Assembly: GCF_014287795.1 (NCBI RefSeq)
Contig: NZ_JACOON010000002.1
Coordinates: 310,001-374,000 of the forward strand
Direction: 5' to 3'
Length of the DNA: 64,000 bases
Source of the DNA: Christensenella tenuis
Lineage (GTDB): Bacteria; Bacillota; Clostridia; Christensenellales; Christensenellaceae
Shown here: piece after piece, positions 52,439 through 63,064 of the stretch
How the letters are laid out: each line of letters begins with the position of its first letter
How positions within the stretch are numbered: position 1 is the first letter of the stretch
The notes under the pieces: model-generated
What the model was told of the DNA's origin: nothing
Databases searched by the model: none
What the model saw: the letters and a program-made list of their open reading frames with translations, nothing else
Program-made: the position numbers and the translations under genes

Positions 52439-53037
52439 CAAATTTCCTCCTTTGTTGGTTTTACATCTTCCTGCTCCAGCATCCTGATGATTTTTGCGGG
52501 CACACCGCCCACAACGGCGCCTGCCGCAACATCTTTTGTGACGACAGCTCCTGCGGCAACGATTGCGCCGTCGCCGACGGCTACCCCGGGAAGGATGGTG
52601 GCATTGGAACCAATCCATACATTTTTTCCAATTGAGATTGGGGCAGGATGAAGGCTGCTGCGTTTTTCCGGCGCAAAACCGTGGTTCAGGGTTGCCAGTA
52701 CCACGTTATGCCCGATTAAAGCTCCGTCGCCGATAGTAATGCCTCCTTGGTCCTGAAAACGGCAGCCGGAGTTGATGAATACATTTTTTCCCACCGTAAT
52801 ATTTTTGCCGCAATCGGTGGTGAAAGGCGGGAACATGGCGAACGATTCGTCCACTGGTTTTCCGGTCAGCTCTGAAAATAAGGCGCGAATTTCTTCCGGA
52901 TCGTGATAGGAAGAATTTAATTGCGCCGTGATTCTCATCGCTTCAAAGCTCAGGCAGCGCATAATATGGTGCATCTCAGAATCCCCGTCAACGGTGCCGC
53001 CGCGTTTCATGTAATCTAAAAATTCCTGTGTTTCCAT
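52438..53037 (-). CDS. Maltose/galactoside O-acetyltransferase-like protein
   Basis: 199 residues. The N-terminal Mac domain is followed by left-handed beta-helix hexapeptide repeats ([41 protein letters not shown]); the catalytic His is in LATLNHGF. It transfers an acetyl group from acetyl-CoA to a sugar; the acceptor is unknown. It is divergent from the LysR regulator, its probable controller. Confidence 0.9.
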   Translation of the reverse strand: METQEFLDYMKRGGTVDGDSEMHHIMRCLSFEAMRITAQLNSSYHDPEEIRALFSELTGKPVDESFAMFPPFTTDCGKNITVGKNVFINSGCRFQDQGGITIGDGALIGHNVVLATLNHGFAPEKRSSLHPAPISIGKNVWIGSNATILPGVAVGDGAIVAAGAVVTKDVAAGAVVGGVPAKIIRMLEQEDVKPTKEEI

Positions 53038-53109
53038 TATTTTTTCCTCCTGTCTTTATCATAAAAAAGAATATTTGAAATAGCAAATACCTATATTAAA
53101 TATATATTT

Positions 53110-53124
53110 ATGCTTGAAAAGCAT
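53110..53124. promoter_or_regulatory. LysR-type operator between the divergent genes
   Basis: ATGCTTGAAAAGCAT is a perfect inverted repeat with a 3-nt centre that fits the T-N11-A rule (T53111, A53123). It lies in the gap between the acetyltransferase and lysR genes. Confidence 0.75.
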
Positions 53125-53163
53125 TAATATGAAAGCTATACTGGTACGGAGGAGGAATACAAA

Positions 53164-54039
53164 ATGGAACTTCGGGTGTTGCGCTATTTTCTTGCCGTAG
53201 TGCGGGAAGAAACAATATCGGGAGCGGCGGAAACGCTGCATGTCACACAGCCTACCCTCTCTCGGCAGCTTAAAGAATTAGAAGAGGAATTGGGAAAAAA
53301 GTTGTTTATCCGGGGAAAGCGTAAGATATCGCTGACGGAAGACGGTCTGCTGCTTCGCAGGCGCGCACAGGAGATCGTAGAACTGGCAGACCAGACGGAG
53401 GCGGATTTTCACTCCCCAAAGGAATTTATCAGCGGAGACGTCCATATCGGGGGTGGGGAAACGGATGGGATGCGCCTCATTGCCCGTGCTGCCAAACGGA
53501 TGGAGAGGGAATATCCTGAGGTTCGGTATCACCTGTTCAGCGGAAATGCCGACGATGTGACCGACCGGCTGGATAAGGGCCTGCTCGATTTTGGGGTATT
53601 GATCGAACCAGTGGATAAGAAGAAATACGATTATATCAAATTGCCCGCTTTCGATACTTGGGGAGTCCTCATGCGCAGGGATAGCCCGTACGCCCCGCGG
53701 GAATCGCTCTCGCCGGAGGACTTGCTGGGGCTGCCTCTCATCTGTTCGCGGCAATCGCTTGTGCAAAACGAACTGTCAGGCTGGCTCGGGAAAGAGTTCG
53801 AGCAACTCAACATCGTCGCCACCTACAATCTGCTGTATAATGCTTCTTTGATGGTGGATGAAGGGCTGGGGTACGCACTCTGCCTTGACCGGATCATCAA
53901 TACGGAGGGCAGCAGCCTGTGCTTTAAGCCGCTGGTCCCACGGTTTGAGGTAGGGCTCGTCATGGTTTGGAAAAAGTATCAGGTGTTCTCCAAAGCGGCA
54001 AAAAAATTTATGGAGACGCTGCAGGCAGAGGGACTTTGA
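53164..54039 (+). CDS. LysR-family transcriptional regulator
   Basis: 291 residues. N-terminal winged helix (MELRVLRYFLAVVREETISG, LHVTQPTLSRQLKELEEELG), then a periplasmic-binding-like effector domain (about 92-291). RBS CGGAGGAGG. Divergent from the acetyltransferase/flavodoxin operon, with a T-N11-A palindrome between them. The effector is unknown. Confidence 0.92.
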   Translation: MELRVLRYFLAVVREETISGAAETLHVTQPTLSRQLKELEEELGKKLFIRGKRKISLTEDGLLLRRRAQEIVELADQTEADFHSPKEFISGDVHIGGGETDGMRLIARAAKRMEREYPEVRYHLFSGNADDVTDRLDKGLLDFGVLIEPVDKKKYDYIKLPAFDTWGVLMRRDSPYAPRESLSPEDLLGLPLICSRQSLVQNELSGWLGKEFEQLNIVATYNLLYNASLMVDEGLGYALCLDRIINTEGSSLCFKPLVPRFEVGLVMVWKKYQVFSKAAKKFMETLQAEGL

Positions 54040-54101
54040 GGTAAATGAAACGATCCGCGTTTTTCTTGGTAAAGAAGGAGAATTTGTGTTAAAATAATAA
54101 T

Positions 54102-55993
<1,892 letters not shown>

Positions 55994-56046
55994 CGTGCGG
56001 CTTCCCGGGATAAAAGGAACAGATGAATTCATTTAGGTGTAATTTT

Positions 56047-56331
56047 ATGATCACAAGCAAGCAACGTGCAAAACTGCGCGGTATGGCGCAGACGATGGAA
56101 CCGATTTTGCATATCGGCAAGGATGGCATTACGGATAATCTTATGAAACAGGCGGACGATGCGCTCACAGCGCGCGAACTTTTAAAAGGAACGGTGCTTA
56201 AGAACAGCCGGTTTACGGCGCGTGAGGCGTGTGACGAGCTTGCCGGGGCGCTCGATGCGGAGGGTGTGTCCGTGCTGGGCCGCAAGTTTGTTTTGTATCG
56301 CGCATCCGAAAATAAAAAGATTGAGTTGTGA
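56047..56331 (+). CDS. yhbY: YhbY-family RNA-binding protein (CRM domain)
   Basis: 94 residues from the ATG at 56047, matching the family N-terminus MITSKQRAKLRGMA, behind AGGTG; an ATG at 56023 behind AAAGG would add eight residues. The CRM motif HIGKDGITDN is present. It binds pre-50S ribosomes. It lies in the obg-nadD cluster. Confidence 0.9.
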   Translation: MITSKQRAKLRGMAQTMEPILHIGKDGITDNLMKQADDALTARELLKGTVLKNSRFTAREACDELAGALDAEGVSVLGRKFVLYRASENKKIEL

Positions 56332-56339
56332 GATAAGCC

Positions 56340-56996
56340 ATGAAATGTCCGGAGTGCATCACAGTTGAGCAAAATGTGCGCTTGTTTGCCCGCCCCAGGA
56401 GAGTTGGTATTTTGGGCGGTACTTTTAATCCGCCCCATAATGGCCATGTAGATATGGCCCATCGGGTCAAAGGGGAGTTTTCGCTCGATGAAGTGTGCCT
56501 CATGCCCTGCGGAAATCCGCCGCATAAAACGGAGGGCCTTGCGCCAAAAGAAATGCGCCTGCAGATGACGCGGATGTGCGCTTCAGGAACGGACGTAAAC
56601 GTACTTGATTTTGAAGTAAAAAAAAAGGGCTATTCCTATACTGTAGAAACGCTTGAAGCGTTGCGGGAAAAGAATCCGGAGACGGATTATTATTTTATCG
56701 TCGGCGCGGATACGGTGTTCGAGTTGTGTACATGGCATGCGTTTGAACGATTGTTCAAATTAACGAAATTTATCTGTGTCCGCCGCCAAAACCATGATAT
56801 TTTAAGGCTTTCAGCGGAAATTTCCCGCCTCCAGTGGAGCTATGGCGCACAAATTTTTTTATCGGAATATACGGGGCTTTTCGTCAGCTCTTCTTATATC
56901 AGGAAGCGGATAGGGGAAGGACGCGGCATAGAAGGTCTGGTCCCCAAAAATGTGGAGGAATATATCATTGCAAATGGACTATACCGGAAACCGTGA
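56340..56996 (+). CDS. nadD: Nicotinate-nucleotide adenylyltransferase
   Basis: 218 residues. Nucleotidyltransferase motifs GGTFNPPHNGHV (near residue 25) and VSSSYIRKRI (near 181). It makes NaAD from NaMN and ATP. There is an unusual N-terminal extension of about 20 residues before the first beta strand if the ATG at 56340 is used. The end overlaps yqeK by 23 bp. Confidence 0.93.
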   Translation: MKCPECITVEQNVRLFARPRRVGILGGTFNPPHNGHVDMAHRVKGEFSLDEVCLMPCGNPPHKTEGLAPKEMRLQMTRMCASGTDVNVLDFEVKKKGYSYTVETLEALREKNPETDYYFIVGADTVFELCTWHAFERLFKLTKFICVRRQNHDILRLSAEISRLQWSYGAQIFLSEYTGLFVSSSYIRKRIGEGRGIEGLVPKNVEEYIIANGLYRKP

Positions 56997-57540
56997 CGGC
57001 ATCGTAGAAAAACTTGCCGGGCAGGTGAAGGGAGAGAAATTCGAGCATTCCCTCGGGGTTGAGGAAACGGCGGTAAAGCTTGCGCGGCGCTATGGCGCGG
57101 ATGTGGAAAAGGCGGGCCTCGCGGGCCTGCTGCATGATTACACCAAGCAAAAAGATAATGTGAAACTTGCGAAAAAATACCATATTCCTTATCTTACGGA
57201 AAAAACATTGCATGGGCATACGGCGGCGGCAGTGCTGAAAGATAAAGGCTATATAACGGATGAAGAGGTGCTTTCCGCTATCAAATGGCACACGACGGGC
57301 CGGGAGGGCATGACGTTGCTCGAAAAAATCATCTATCTCGCCGATTACATTGAACCCAACCGTGATTTTGACGGTGTCGGAAAACTGCGGGAGCTCGCCT
57401 TTGAGAACATCGATAAGGCAGTTCTCTATGGGCTGCAAATGTCGATTGGGCATATACTTGAGAATAAGAGCCTGATCGATACGGATAGTGTAGCAGCATA
57501 TAACTATTACCGGAATTTGTTTCCGGGGGAGGATATTTAA
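56974..57540 (+). CDS. yqeK: HD-domain hydrolase YqeK (Ap4A hydrolase-like)
   Basis: 188 residues from the ATG at 56974; an ATG at 56950 is an alternative. HD motifs EHSLGVEETAVKLA, LLHDYTKQ, HGHTAAAVL and YLADYIEPNRDF fit YqeK, which cleaves diadenosine tetraphosphate symmetrically. It sits in the usual nadD-yqeK-rsfS order. Confidence 0.9.
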   Translation: MDYTGNRDGIVEKLAGQVKGEKFEHSLGVEETAVKLARRYGADVEKAGLAGLLHDYTKQKDNVKLAKKYHIPYLTEKTLHGHTAAAVLKDKGYITDEEVLSAIKWHTTGREGMTLLEKIIYLADYIEPNRDFDGVGKLRELAFENIDKAVLYGLQMSIGHILENKSLIDTDSVAAYNYYRNLFPGEDI

Positions 57541-57902
57541 TGGAAATTTCAGAACGGGCAAAGCGGATCGCGGGGATACTGGACGGTAAAAAAGCGCAGG
57601 ATATCGTTATTCTGAAAGTGGCGGATATGACCATCATTTCGGATTATTTCGTGGTGGCCAGCGCGCCCAATGTATCGCATGTGCAGACGCTTGCGGAAGA
57701 AGTGCAGTTTAAGCTGCGTGAGGAGGAGGGGGTCAGCCCGGTCCGCACGGAAGGCGAGCGCGAAGGCCGGTGGGTGGTTATCGACTACGGCGATGTACTG
57801 GTGCATATTTTCCATAAAGAAGAACGCGAATTTTACCAGCTTGAGCGTCTGTGGAAGGTGGAAGGGAACTTCTGCGATTATTCCGCCGAACACGAAGAAT
57901 AA
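57540..57902 (+). CDS. rsfS: Ribosomal silencing factor RsfS
   Basis: 120 residues; the start overlaps the yqeK stop by one base and follows GGGGAGG. Typical sequence DIVILKVADMTIISDYFVVAS and RWVVIDYGDVLVHIFH. It binds uL14 on the 50S subunit and blocks subunit joining under starvation. Last gene of the cluster. Confidence 0.94.
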   Translation: MEISERAKRIAGILDGKKAQDIVILKVADMTIISDYFVVASAPNVSHVQTLAEEVQFKLREEEGVSPVRTEGEREGRWVVIDYGDVLVHIFHKEEREFYQLERLWKVEGNFCDYSAEHEE

Positions 57903-57951
57903 GAAAATACAGGCCTGTACACAAAAAGTAAGGTCTCATGCCGCAAAACGG

Positions 57952-57998
57952 CAATCAAAAACACCCGCGAACTCGCGGGTGTTTTTGATTGCTTTTAC
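57952..57998 (+). terminator. Strong terminator after rsfS
   Basis: A perfect 19-bp stem (57952-57970 with 57975-57993) around AACT; the 3' arm contains TTTTT, and GCTTTT follows. It could work in both directions. Confidence 0.93.
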
Positions 57999-58174
57999 CT
58001 AAACACGTCCGCGTCCATTTCCTTAAGGTCGTCCGCGATAAGCGGGCGGTATTCCATTCATTTATGTATGCAAGGCAAAGGCAAGCAAAGGATTTGCGGG
58101 TAATAGCAGAGCTGCGGAAAAAATTTTAGCGAGTTAGGAAAACTTCAAGAAATTCGAGTTTCAATTAATTAAAT
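57999..58174. other. AT-rich intergenic stretch
   Basis: No gene or structured RNA seen. It leads into the promoter and ROK-type sites of the dehydrogenase operon. Confidence 0.4.
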
Positions 58175-58193
58175 GTATTTTAAAAAATATATT
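58175..58193 (+). promoter_or_regulatory. Candidate ROK operator site 1
   Basis: GTATTTTAAAAAATATATT. It overlaps the first bases of the -35 box, in the same position as site 3 at 63005. Differs from it in one base. Confidence 0.65.
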
Positions 58194-58220
58194 GACAAAA
58201 AAACGAGAGACGAATATAAT
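58192..58220 (+). promoter_or_regulatory. Consensus sigma-A promoter of the dehydrogenase/dhaKL operon
   Basis: TTGACA 58192-58197 and TATAAT 58215-58220 with an ideal 17-bp spacer. Transcription starts near 58227, inside site 2. Confidence 0.88.
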
Positions 58221-58225
58221 TAAAT

Positions 58226-58244
58226 AAAATTTAAAAAATATATT
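58226..58244 (+). promoter_or_regulatory. Candidate ROK operator site 2
   Basis: AAAATTTAAAAAATATATT, sharing TTTAAAAAATATATT with sites 1 and 3. It covers the expected transcription start, so binding would block initiation. Confidence 0.6.
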
Positions 58245-58294
58245 ATAAAAATTTGTTTATAAACAATTAAATATAATAAACGAGAGGAGCAGCA

Positions 58295-59374
58295 ATGGAA
58301 AAATTACCGAAAAACATGAAAGCGTTGGTTGCGTACGCACCGGGAGATTATCGTTTGGAGGAAGTGGAACGCCCGCACGCGGGCGAAGGAGAAATGATTC
58401 TGAAGGTGGAAGCATGCGGAATCTGCGCAGGGGATACGAAAGCGTACGGCGGCGCGCCAAGCTTTTGGGGCGGCGATGGAAACCCGCCATATATCAAGGC
58501 ACCCATGATACCAGGACATGAATTCGTGGGAAAAGTAGTGGAAATCGGACCGAATGTAAAAGGAAACTGGAAGATCGGGGACCGGATCTGCCCGGAACAG
58601 ATCGTACCGTGCGGAGAATGCATGTTCTGTAAAACAGGACGGCATTGGATGTGTGAAAAGCACGACCTGTTTGGATTCCAGAACAACACAAACGGCGGAA
58701 TGGCAGAATATGTTCGGCTGACCCGGGAAGCGCTGCCATACCTGGTACCGGAAGAGATGGCAATTGAAAAGGCAATCCTGGTGGAACCGTACGGCTGCTC
58801 GTTCCACTGCGTGGAGCGCGCCGGAATTACAAACCGGGATACGGTTGTGCTGTCGGGCGCAGGCACGCTTGGCCTTGGTATGGTGGGGGCAATCCGGCAG
58901 TGCAACCCGAAAAAGTTCGTTGTGCTGGACATGAAGGACGAGCGGCTTGAAAAGGCCAAAGCATTTGGAGCGGATGTGGTCCTGAATCCGGGAAAAGAAG
59001 ATGTGGTCGGGCAAATCAAAGAAATGACCGGCGGATACGGATGCGACGTATACATCGAGGCGACGGGGCATCCGGCAAGCGTGCAGCAGGGACTGGAAGC
59101 GATTAGGAAAATGGGAACGTTTGTGGAATTCAGCGTTTTCGGGGACCTTGTAACGGTAGACTGGAGCATCATCAGCGACCGCAAGGAACTGAACCTGCTG
59201 GGAGCGCATTTAAGCCCGTTCTGCTATGAGACGGTAATCGAATGGATCGGAAATGGAAAACTGCCGACGGACGGTGTAGTGACGCATAAGCTGCCCCTTG
59301 AAGAATGGGAAAAAGGTTTTGAGTTGGCAAAAACAGGAGCGGACGGTGCGCTGAAAGTCATTCTGGTACCATAA
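58295..59374 (+). CDS. Zinc-dependent alcohol/polyol dehydrogenase (MDR family)
   Basis: 359 residues, RBS GAGAGGAGC. Catalytic zinc region CGICAGDTKAYGG, structural zinc with four Cys in a row of motifs (CPEQIVPCGECMFCKTGRHWMCE, split here only by short spacers), and a Rossmann fold with GAGTLGLGMVGAI (near residue 190). It oxidises a secondary or polyol hydroxyl with NAD(P). With DhaK, DhaL and RpiB next to it, a small polyol such as erythritol, threitol or glycerol is a reasonable substrate; this is inference. Confidence 0.88.
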   Translation: MEKLPKNMKALVAYAPGDYRLEEVERPHAGEGEMILKVEACGICAGDTKAYGGAPSFWGGDGNPPYIKAPMIPGHEFVGKVVEIGPNVKGNWKIGDRICPEQIVPCGECMFCKTGRHWMCEKHDLFGFQNNTNGGMAEYVRLTREALPYLVPEEMAIEKAILVEPYGCSFHCVERAGITNRDTVVLSGAGTLGLGMVGAIRQCNPKKFVVLDMKDERLEKAKAFGADVVLNPGKEDVVGQIKEMTGGYGCDVYIEATGHPASVQQGLEAIRKMGTFVEFSVFGDLVTVDWSIISDRKELNLLGAHLSPFCYETVIEWIGNGKLPTDGVVTHKLPLEEWEKGFELAKTGADGALKVILVP

Positions 59375-59405
59375 GAGGCTGGAAGAAAAACAGGAGGAAA
59401 GAAGA

Positions 59406-60413
59406 ATGCAGAGAATGGTAAACGATCCGGATCGTGTGGTGGAAGAAATGCTGGAAGGCTTTGTGAAGACGCACGGAAACCTGGTGGAAAAAACGGAAAA
59501 CGCGCGGGTGCTGAAGTATGTGAAAGCGCCGGAAAAAGGGCGCGTGGGCATCGTAACGGGAGGCGGCTCCGGCCATAAACCGGCGTTCATAGGATATCTG
59601 GGGAAAAATATGGTGGATGCGGTGGCGGTAGGAGAAATCTTTTCATCGCCGACAGCAAAAGCATTCTATGATGCGTTCCGCGCGGCGGACGGGGGCGCGG
59701 GCGTAGCGTGCCTGTACGGGAACTATGCGGGCGATAATATGAACGTAAAAATGGCGGTAAAGATGGCTGCCAAAGAAGGAATTGAAGTAAAAACAGTGGT
59801 GGCAAACGACGACGTGGCGTCCGCGGAGAAGAGCGAAAGCAAAAAACGGCGCGGGGTAGCGGGGGAAATCCTGATGTGGAAGGCCGGCGGCGCGAAGGCG
59901 GCGCAAGGCGGCAGTCTTGAAGAGGTAATCGCAGCCGCGCAAAAGGCGATCGACCATACGAAGAGCGTGGGAGTGGGGCTTAAGCCATGCACGATACCGG
60001 CGGTAGGGCATCCAAACTTCGAAATAGCAGACGGGACGATGGAAGTAGGCATCGGGCATCACGGAGAGCCGGGGATCGAAGTAGCGAAGCTTAAGACAGC
60101 GGACGAAATCGCGGCCAAGATGGTAGAAACGATAGTGCCGGACCAGCCGCTCACGGAGGGAGACGAGGTAGCGGTGCTTGTGTCGGGGCTGGGAGCGACG
60201 CCGGTGATGGAACTGTACATCGTGTTCAACCGTGTATATGACCTGCTGGAAGAAAAGGGAATCCATGTATACCGTTCGTACGTAGGGAATTATTTCACTT
60301 CGCTGGAAATGATGGGAGTGACGCTAAGCGTAATGAAGCTGGATGAAGAACTGAAAGAGCTCCTGGATGTGGAGACGGAAACGATGGGCTTGACGCAGTT
60401 CGGGAGGCAGTGA
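59406..60413 (+). CDS. dhaK: Dihydroxyacetone/ketose kinase subunit DhaK
   Basis: 335 residues. TGGGSGHKPAFIGY and GNYAGDNMNVKMA are typical; His219 in GIGHHGEPGI would hold the substrate carbonyl as a hemiaminal. It binds the ketose, and DhaL supplies phosphate. In tetritol pathways a DhaK relative acts on erythrulose. Its stop is one base before the dhaL start. Confidence 0.9.
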   Translation: MQRMVNDPDRVVEEMLEGFVKTHGNLVEKTENARVLKYVKAPEKGRVGIVTGGGSGHKPAFIGYLGKNMVDAVAVGEIFSSPTAKAFYDAFRAADGGAGVACLYGNYAGDNMNVKMAVKMAAKEGIEVKTVVANDDVASAEKSESKKRRGVAGEILMWKAGGAKAAQGGSLEEVIAAAQKAIDHTKSVGVGLKPCTIPAVGHPNFEIADGTMEVGIGHHGEPGIEVAKLKTADEIAAKMVETIVPDQPLTEGDEVAVLVSGLGATPVMELYIVFNRVYDLLEEKGIHVYRSYVGNYFTSLEMMGVTLSVMKLDEELKELLDVETETMGLTQFGRQ

Positions 60414-60414
60414 G

Positions 60415-61053
60415 ATGGAAATGTTTACAAACAAGGAGGGAGCGGCGATTGTACCGGGGCTGGTCCGGGCGATCCAGGAGAACAAGGACTACCTGAGCGA
60501 GATTGACGGAGCGATCGGCGACGGAGACCACGGGATCAACATGAACAAGGGGTTCACGCTGTGCGGGGAGCGCCTGACGGGCGGGGAGGACCTCAGCGGG
60601 GCACTGGAAACGCTGGGCGAAATCCTGCTGTGTGAGATCGGGGGATCGATGGGGCCGATATACGGAACATTTTTTGGAGAGATGGGACAAGCGGTACGGA
60701 ATTGGGAAGAGATCGGGGAAGCGGAATTTGGCCGGATGCTGGAAGCAGGTCTTGCGGGCATCCGGGAACTGGTGCCTACGGACGTAGGAGACAAGACGCT
60801 TCTGGATGCGCTGATTCCGGCAGTGAATGCATACCGGGAGGCGGAAGAGGCCGGGAAAGGCTTCGCAGAAGCGCTCGATGCCGCGGCGGAAGCGGCGGAA
60901 GCGGGCCGGGACGCAACGAAGGACATGGTGGCGAAGGTCGGACGGGCGAGCCGTCTCGGGGAACGTTCACGCGGGGTCTTGGACGCGGGGGCATCGTCGT
61001 GCGCGGTCATCGTGCGGAGCATGTGCGAAACGGCGAAAGGACTGCTTGGCTGA
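60415..61053 (+). CDS. dhaL: Dihydroxyacetone/ketose kinase subunit DhaL
   Basis: 212 residues, helical barrel with the Mg-ADP binding Asp cluster IDGAIGDGDHGINM and the GGSMGPIYG loop. It transfers phosphate to the DhaK-bound ketose. No DhaM (PTS donor) is encoded nearby, so the phosphate donor (ATP or a distant DhaM) is open. The C-terminus keeps RSRGVLDAGASS-like residues (GERSRGVLDAGASS). Confidence 0.9.
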   Translation: MEMFTNKEGAAIVPGLVRAIQENKDYLSEIDGAIGDGDHGINMNKGFTLCGERLTGGEDLSGALETLGEILLCEIGGSMGPIYGTFFGEMGQAVRNWEEIGEAEFGRMLEAGLAGIRELVPTDVGDKTLLDALIPAVNAYREAEEAGKGFAEALDAAAEAAEAGRDATKDMVAKVGRASRLGERSRGVLDAGASSCAVIVRSMCETAKGLLG

Positions 61054-61069
61054 AGGAGAGCGAAAGAGG

Positions 61070-61531
61070 ATGAAAAAAACAATCGTGATAGGCTGTGACA
61101 ACGCGGCGGTAGGTTTGAAGAAAACGATTAAAGACTATGTACGGACCCTTGGATACGAGGTAGAGGATGTGGGCTGCTTCACGGAAGAAGATGATACATA
61201 TTACCCGTATATTGCACAGAAGGCGTGCCGCCTGATTGAAGAAAGCGGATTTGGCAAAGAAGGGATCCTGATCTGCGGTACGGGGATCGGGATGGCGATG
61301 ACGGCAAACAAATGTCCGGGAATTCGCGCGGCAGTGTGCCACGACAACTTCTCGGCGGAACGCGCAAAACTATCAAATAACGGGAATGTACTGTGTATGG
61401 GCGCGCGCGTCATTGGCCCGGAGCTGGCAAAGAAGGTGACGAAGGAATGGCTGTCGCTGACTTTTGCAGGGGGGAGCTCCGCACCCAAGGTGGATTCCAT
61501 GATGCGTATTGAACATGAAAATTTTAAATGA
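61070..61531 (+). CDS. RpiB/LacAB-family sugar-phosphate isomerase
   Basis: 153 residues from the ATG at 61070 behind AAAGAGG; the longer frame from 60827 runs through dhaL out of frame. Active-site Cys69 in ICGTGIGMAMTANK and the NVLCMGARVIG motif are typical. RpiB relatives (EryI-type) isomerise erythrulose 4-phosphate to erythrose 4-phosphate in tetritol catabolism, which fits this operon; ribose 5-phosphate isomerase activity is the alternative. Confidence 0.87.
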   Translation: MKKTIVIGCDNAAVGLKKTIKDYVRTLGYEVEDVGCFTEEDDTYYPYIAQKACRLIEESGFGKEGILICGTGIGMAMTANKCPGIRAAVCHDNFSAERAKLSNNGNVLCMGARVIGPELAKKVTKEWLSLTFAGGSSAPKVDSMMRIEHENFK

Positions 61532-61713
61532 TCTTTTTGTGTTGCATTAGTGGAAAGCGGAGCATAGGACATATAGAATATAGATATATATGATAAAAAA
61601 GTGGATATATTTGGCGTATCCATCTACGTTGCATTATGTGAGGTGAAGTAATGTTGTAAATAAATAAACTTCTTGCTATAATGAAAATATTAATATGAAT
61701 GCGAGAAATCAGG
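61532..61713. other. Intergenic region between the isomerase and ROK genes
   Basis: AT-rich, about 180 bp. No clear terminator hairpin was found after the isomerase gene, so some read-through into the ROK gene is possible. TTGTAA near 61654 and TATAAT near 61676 could be a promoter. Confidence 0.4.
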
Positions 61714-62835
61714 ATGGATATTACAGTAGCCCAAATTAAACGGCAGAACCGCAATAATATCTTTGCTTTGCTTTGTGAGAAAAGCGATCTCTCAAAGCAG
61801 GATATTGTGCAGGAACTGAAATTGAGCCTACCTACGGTAACAGCTAATATTAATGCACTAAAAAATCGAGGCTTGGTAATAGAGACCGGATCGCAAGGGC
61901 AGGCTGTTGGGCGACGTGCCAGCACTTTTTCAATACAAAAAAATGCACGTGTGGCGATTGGAATCGATATTACGAAAAGACATATTACCATTGTCGGCAT
62001 GAATATAGCAGGGGAGATCCTTGGGCGTAAGCGTGTACGCCGTTGTTTTGAGATGAGCAAAAGATATTACCGTTACGTGGGCCAAATGGTTGAAGAGCAT
62101 GTGCAAAACCTGAATTTTCAAGAAGAGCAGATATTAGGAGTAGGCATCGGAATCCCCGGACTTACGACGCTGGACGGACGGCAAATTTTTTATGGGAAGA
62201 CGTTGATGGATTTTTCAGGGTTACGGGTGTCATCTTTTGAAGAGTATATTCCATATCCGTGCATCTTTATCAAAGACGCAAATGCTGCTTGCTTGGCGGA
62301 AGCGTGGGCTAATCCGGCAATGAGCGATGTATTCTATATTTCTTTGAGCAATTATGTTGGCGGTTCTGTCCGATTATATGATGTGCCGTATTCGGGAGAA
62401 GGCCCGCGAAGTGGAGAAATTGGACATATCCGTATTATACCGAACGGGCTGGAATGTTATTGCGGACAAAAAGGATGCGTAGATCCATACTGCACGGCGC
62501 TGCAGCTTTCCGATCAGGCCGACGAGAACTTGGAGAGCTTTTTTGAAAATTTAAATGCCGGAGATCAACGCTGCAAAAAGAAATTTGATGAATATTTGTA
62601 TTATCTGTCGCTTGCGGTGACCAATGCGCGCATGTTGTTTGACTGCAAGATCATTTTGGGGGGATATGTTGGACCCTATTTGGAGCCCTATTTGGGGGAT
62701 CTGAAAAAACGCTTGGTGAAACTGACGCCATTTGAAGAAAATGCAGAATATATTCAAATATGCAGATGGAGACAAGACCCGATAGCGGCAGGTGCCGCAA
62801 TTAGTTTTATTGACGATTTTATACGAAACGTTTAA
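61714..62835 (+). CDS. ROK-family transcriptional repressor (NagC/XylR type)
   Basis: 373 residues from the ATG at 61714; an ATG at 61699 would add five. N-terminal winged helix (RNNIFALLCEKSDLSKQDIV, ELKLSLPTVTANINAL), then a ROK sugar-binding domain with GIGIPGLTT, SGEIGHIRI and the zinc motif CYCGQKGC. The kinase ATP loop is altered, as in repressors. The four 19-bp AT-rich sites at 58175, 58226, 63005 and 63065 are its likely operators, so it would control both the dehydrogenase operon and the transporter. Confidence 0.9.
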   Translation: MDITVAQIKRQNRNNIFALLCEKSDLSKQDIVQELKLSLPTVTANINALKNRGLVIETGSQGQAVGRRASTFSIQKNARVAIGIDITKRHITIVGMNIAGEILGRKRVRRCFEMSKRYYRYVGQMVEEHVQNLNFQEEQILGVGIGIPGLTTLDGRQIFYGKTLMDFSGLRVSSFEEYIPYPCIFIKDANAACLAEAWANPAMSDVFYISLSNYVGGSVRLYDVPYSGEGPRSGEIGHIRIIPNGLECYCGQKGCVDPYCTALQLSDQADENLESFFENLNAGDQRCKKKFDEYLYYLSLAVTNARMLFDCKIILGGYVGPYLEPYLGDLKKRLVKLTPFEENAEYIQICRWRQDPIAAGAAISFIDDFIRNV

Positions 62836-62860
62836 AGGCTTGTTAAAAAGTGTCAAAAGA

Positions 62861-62899
62861 AACTCCTGAAAAGGGATCAACCTTTCAGGAGTTTTTTTT
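62861..62899 (+). terminator. Terminator of the ROK gene
   Basis: AACTCCTGAAAAGG pairs with CCTTTCAGGAGTT (one bulged A) around GATCAA, followed by eight T residues. Confidence 0.92.
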
Positions 62900-63004
62900 G
62901 ATTGAAATTCGAGCGAACTCAATTTTCAAGTGAGTATTCACTTTTTCTTTGGAAAATATTTTTTAAAAATTGTTATGAAAAAGGGATAATTATAAAAAAT
63001 AAAA

Positions 63005-63023
63005 ATATTTTAAAAAATATATT
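63005..63023 (+). promoter_or_regulatory. Candidate ROK operator site 3
   Basis: ATATTTTAAAAAATATATT; overlaps the first two bases of the -35 box, exactly as site 1 does at the other promoter. Confidence 0.65.
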
Positions 63024-63049
63024 GACACAATGCAGCGAAGAGATATAAT
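63022..63049 (+). promoter_or_regulatory. Sigma-A promoter of the second sugar transporter
   Basis: TTGACA 63022-63027 and TATAAT 63044-63049 with a 16-bp spacer, about 160 bp before the gene. Confidence 0.85.
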
Positions 63050-63064
63050 AGTATATATTGAAAT

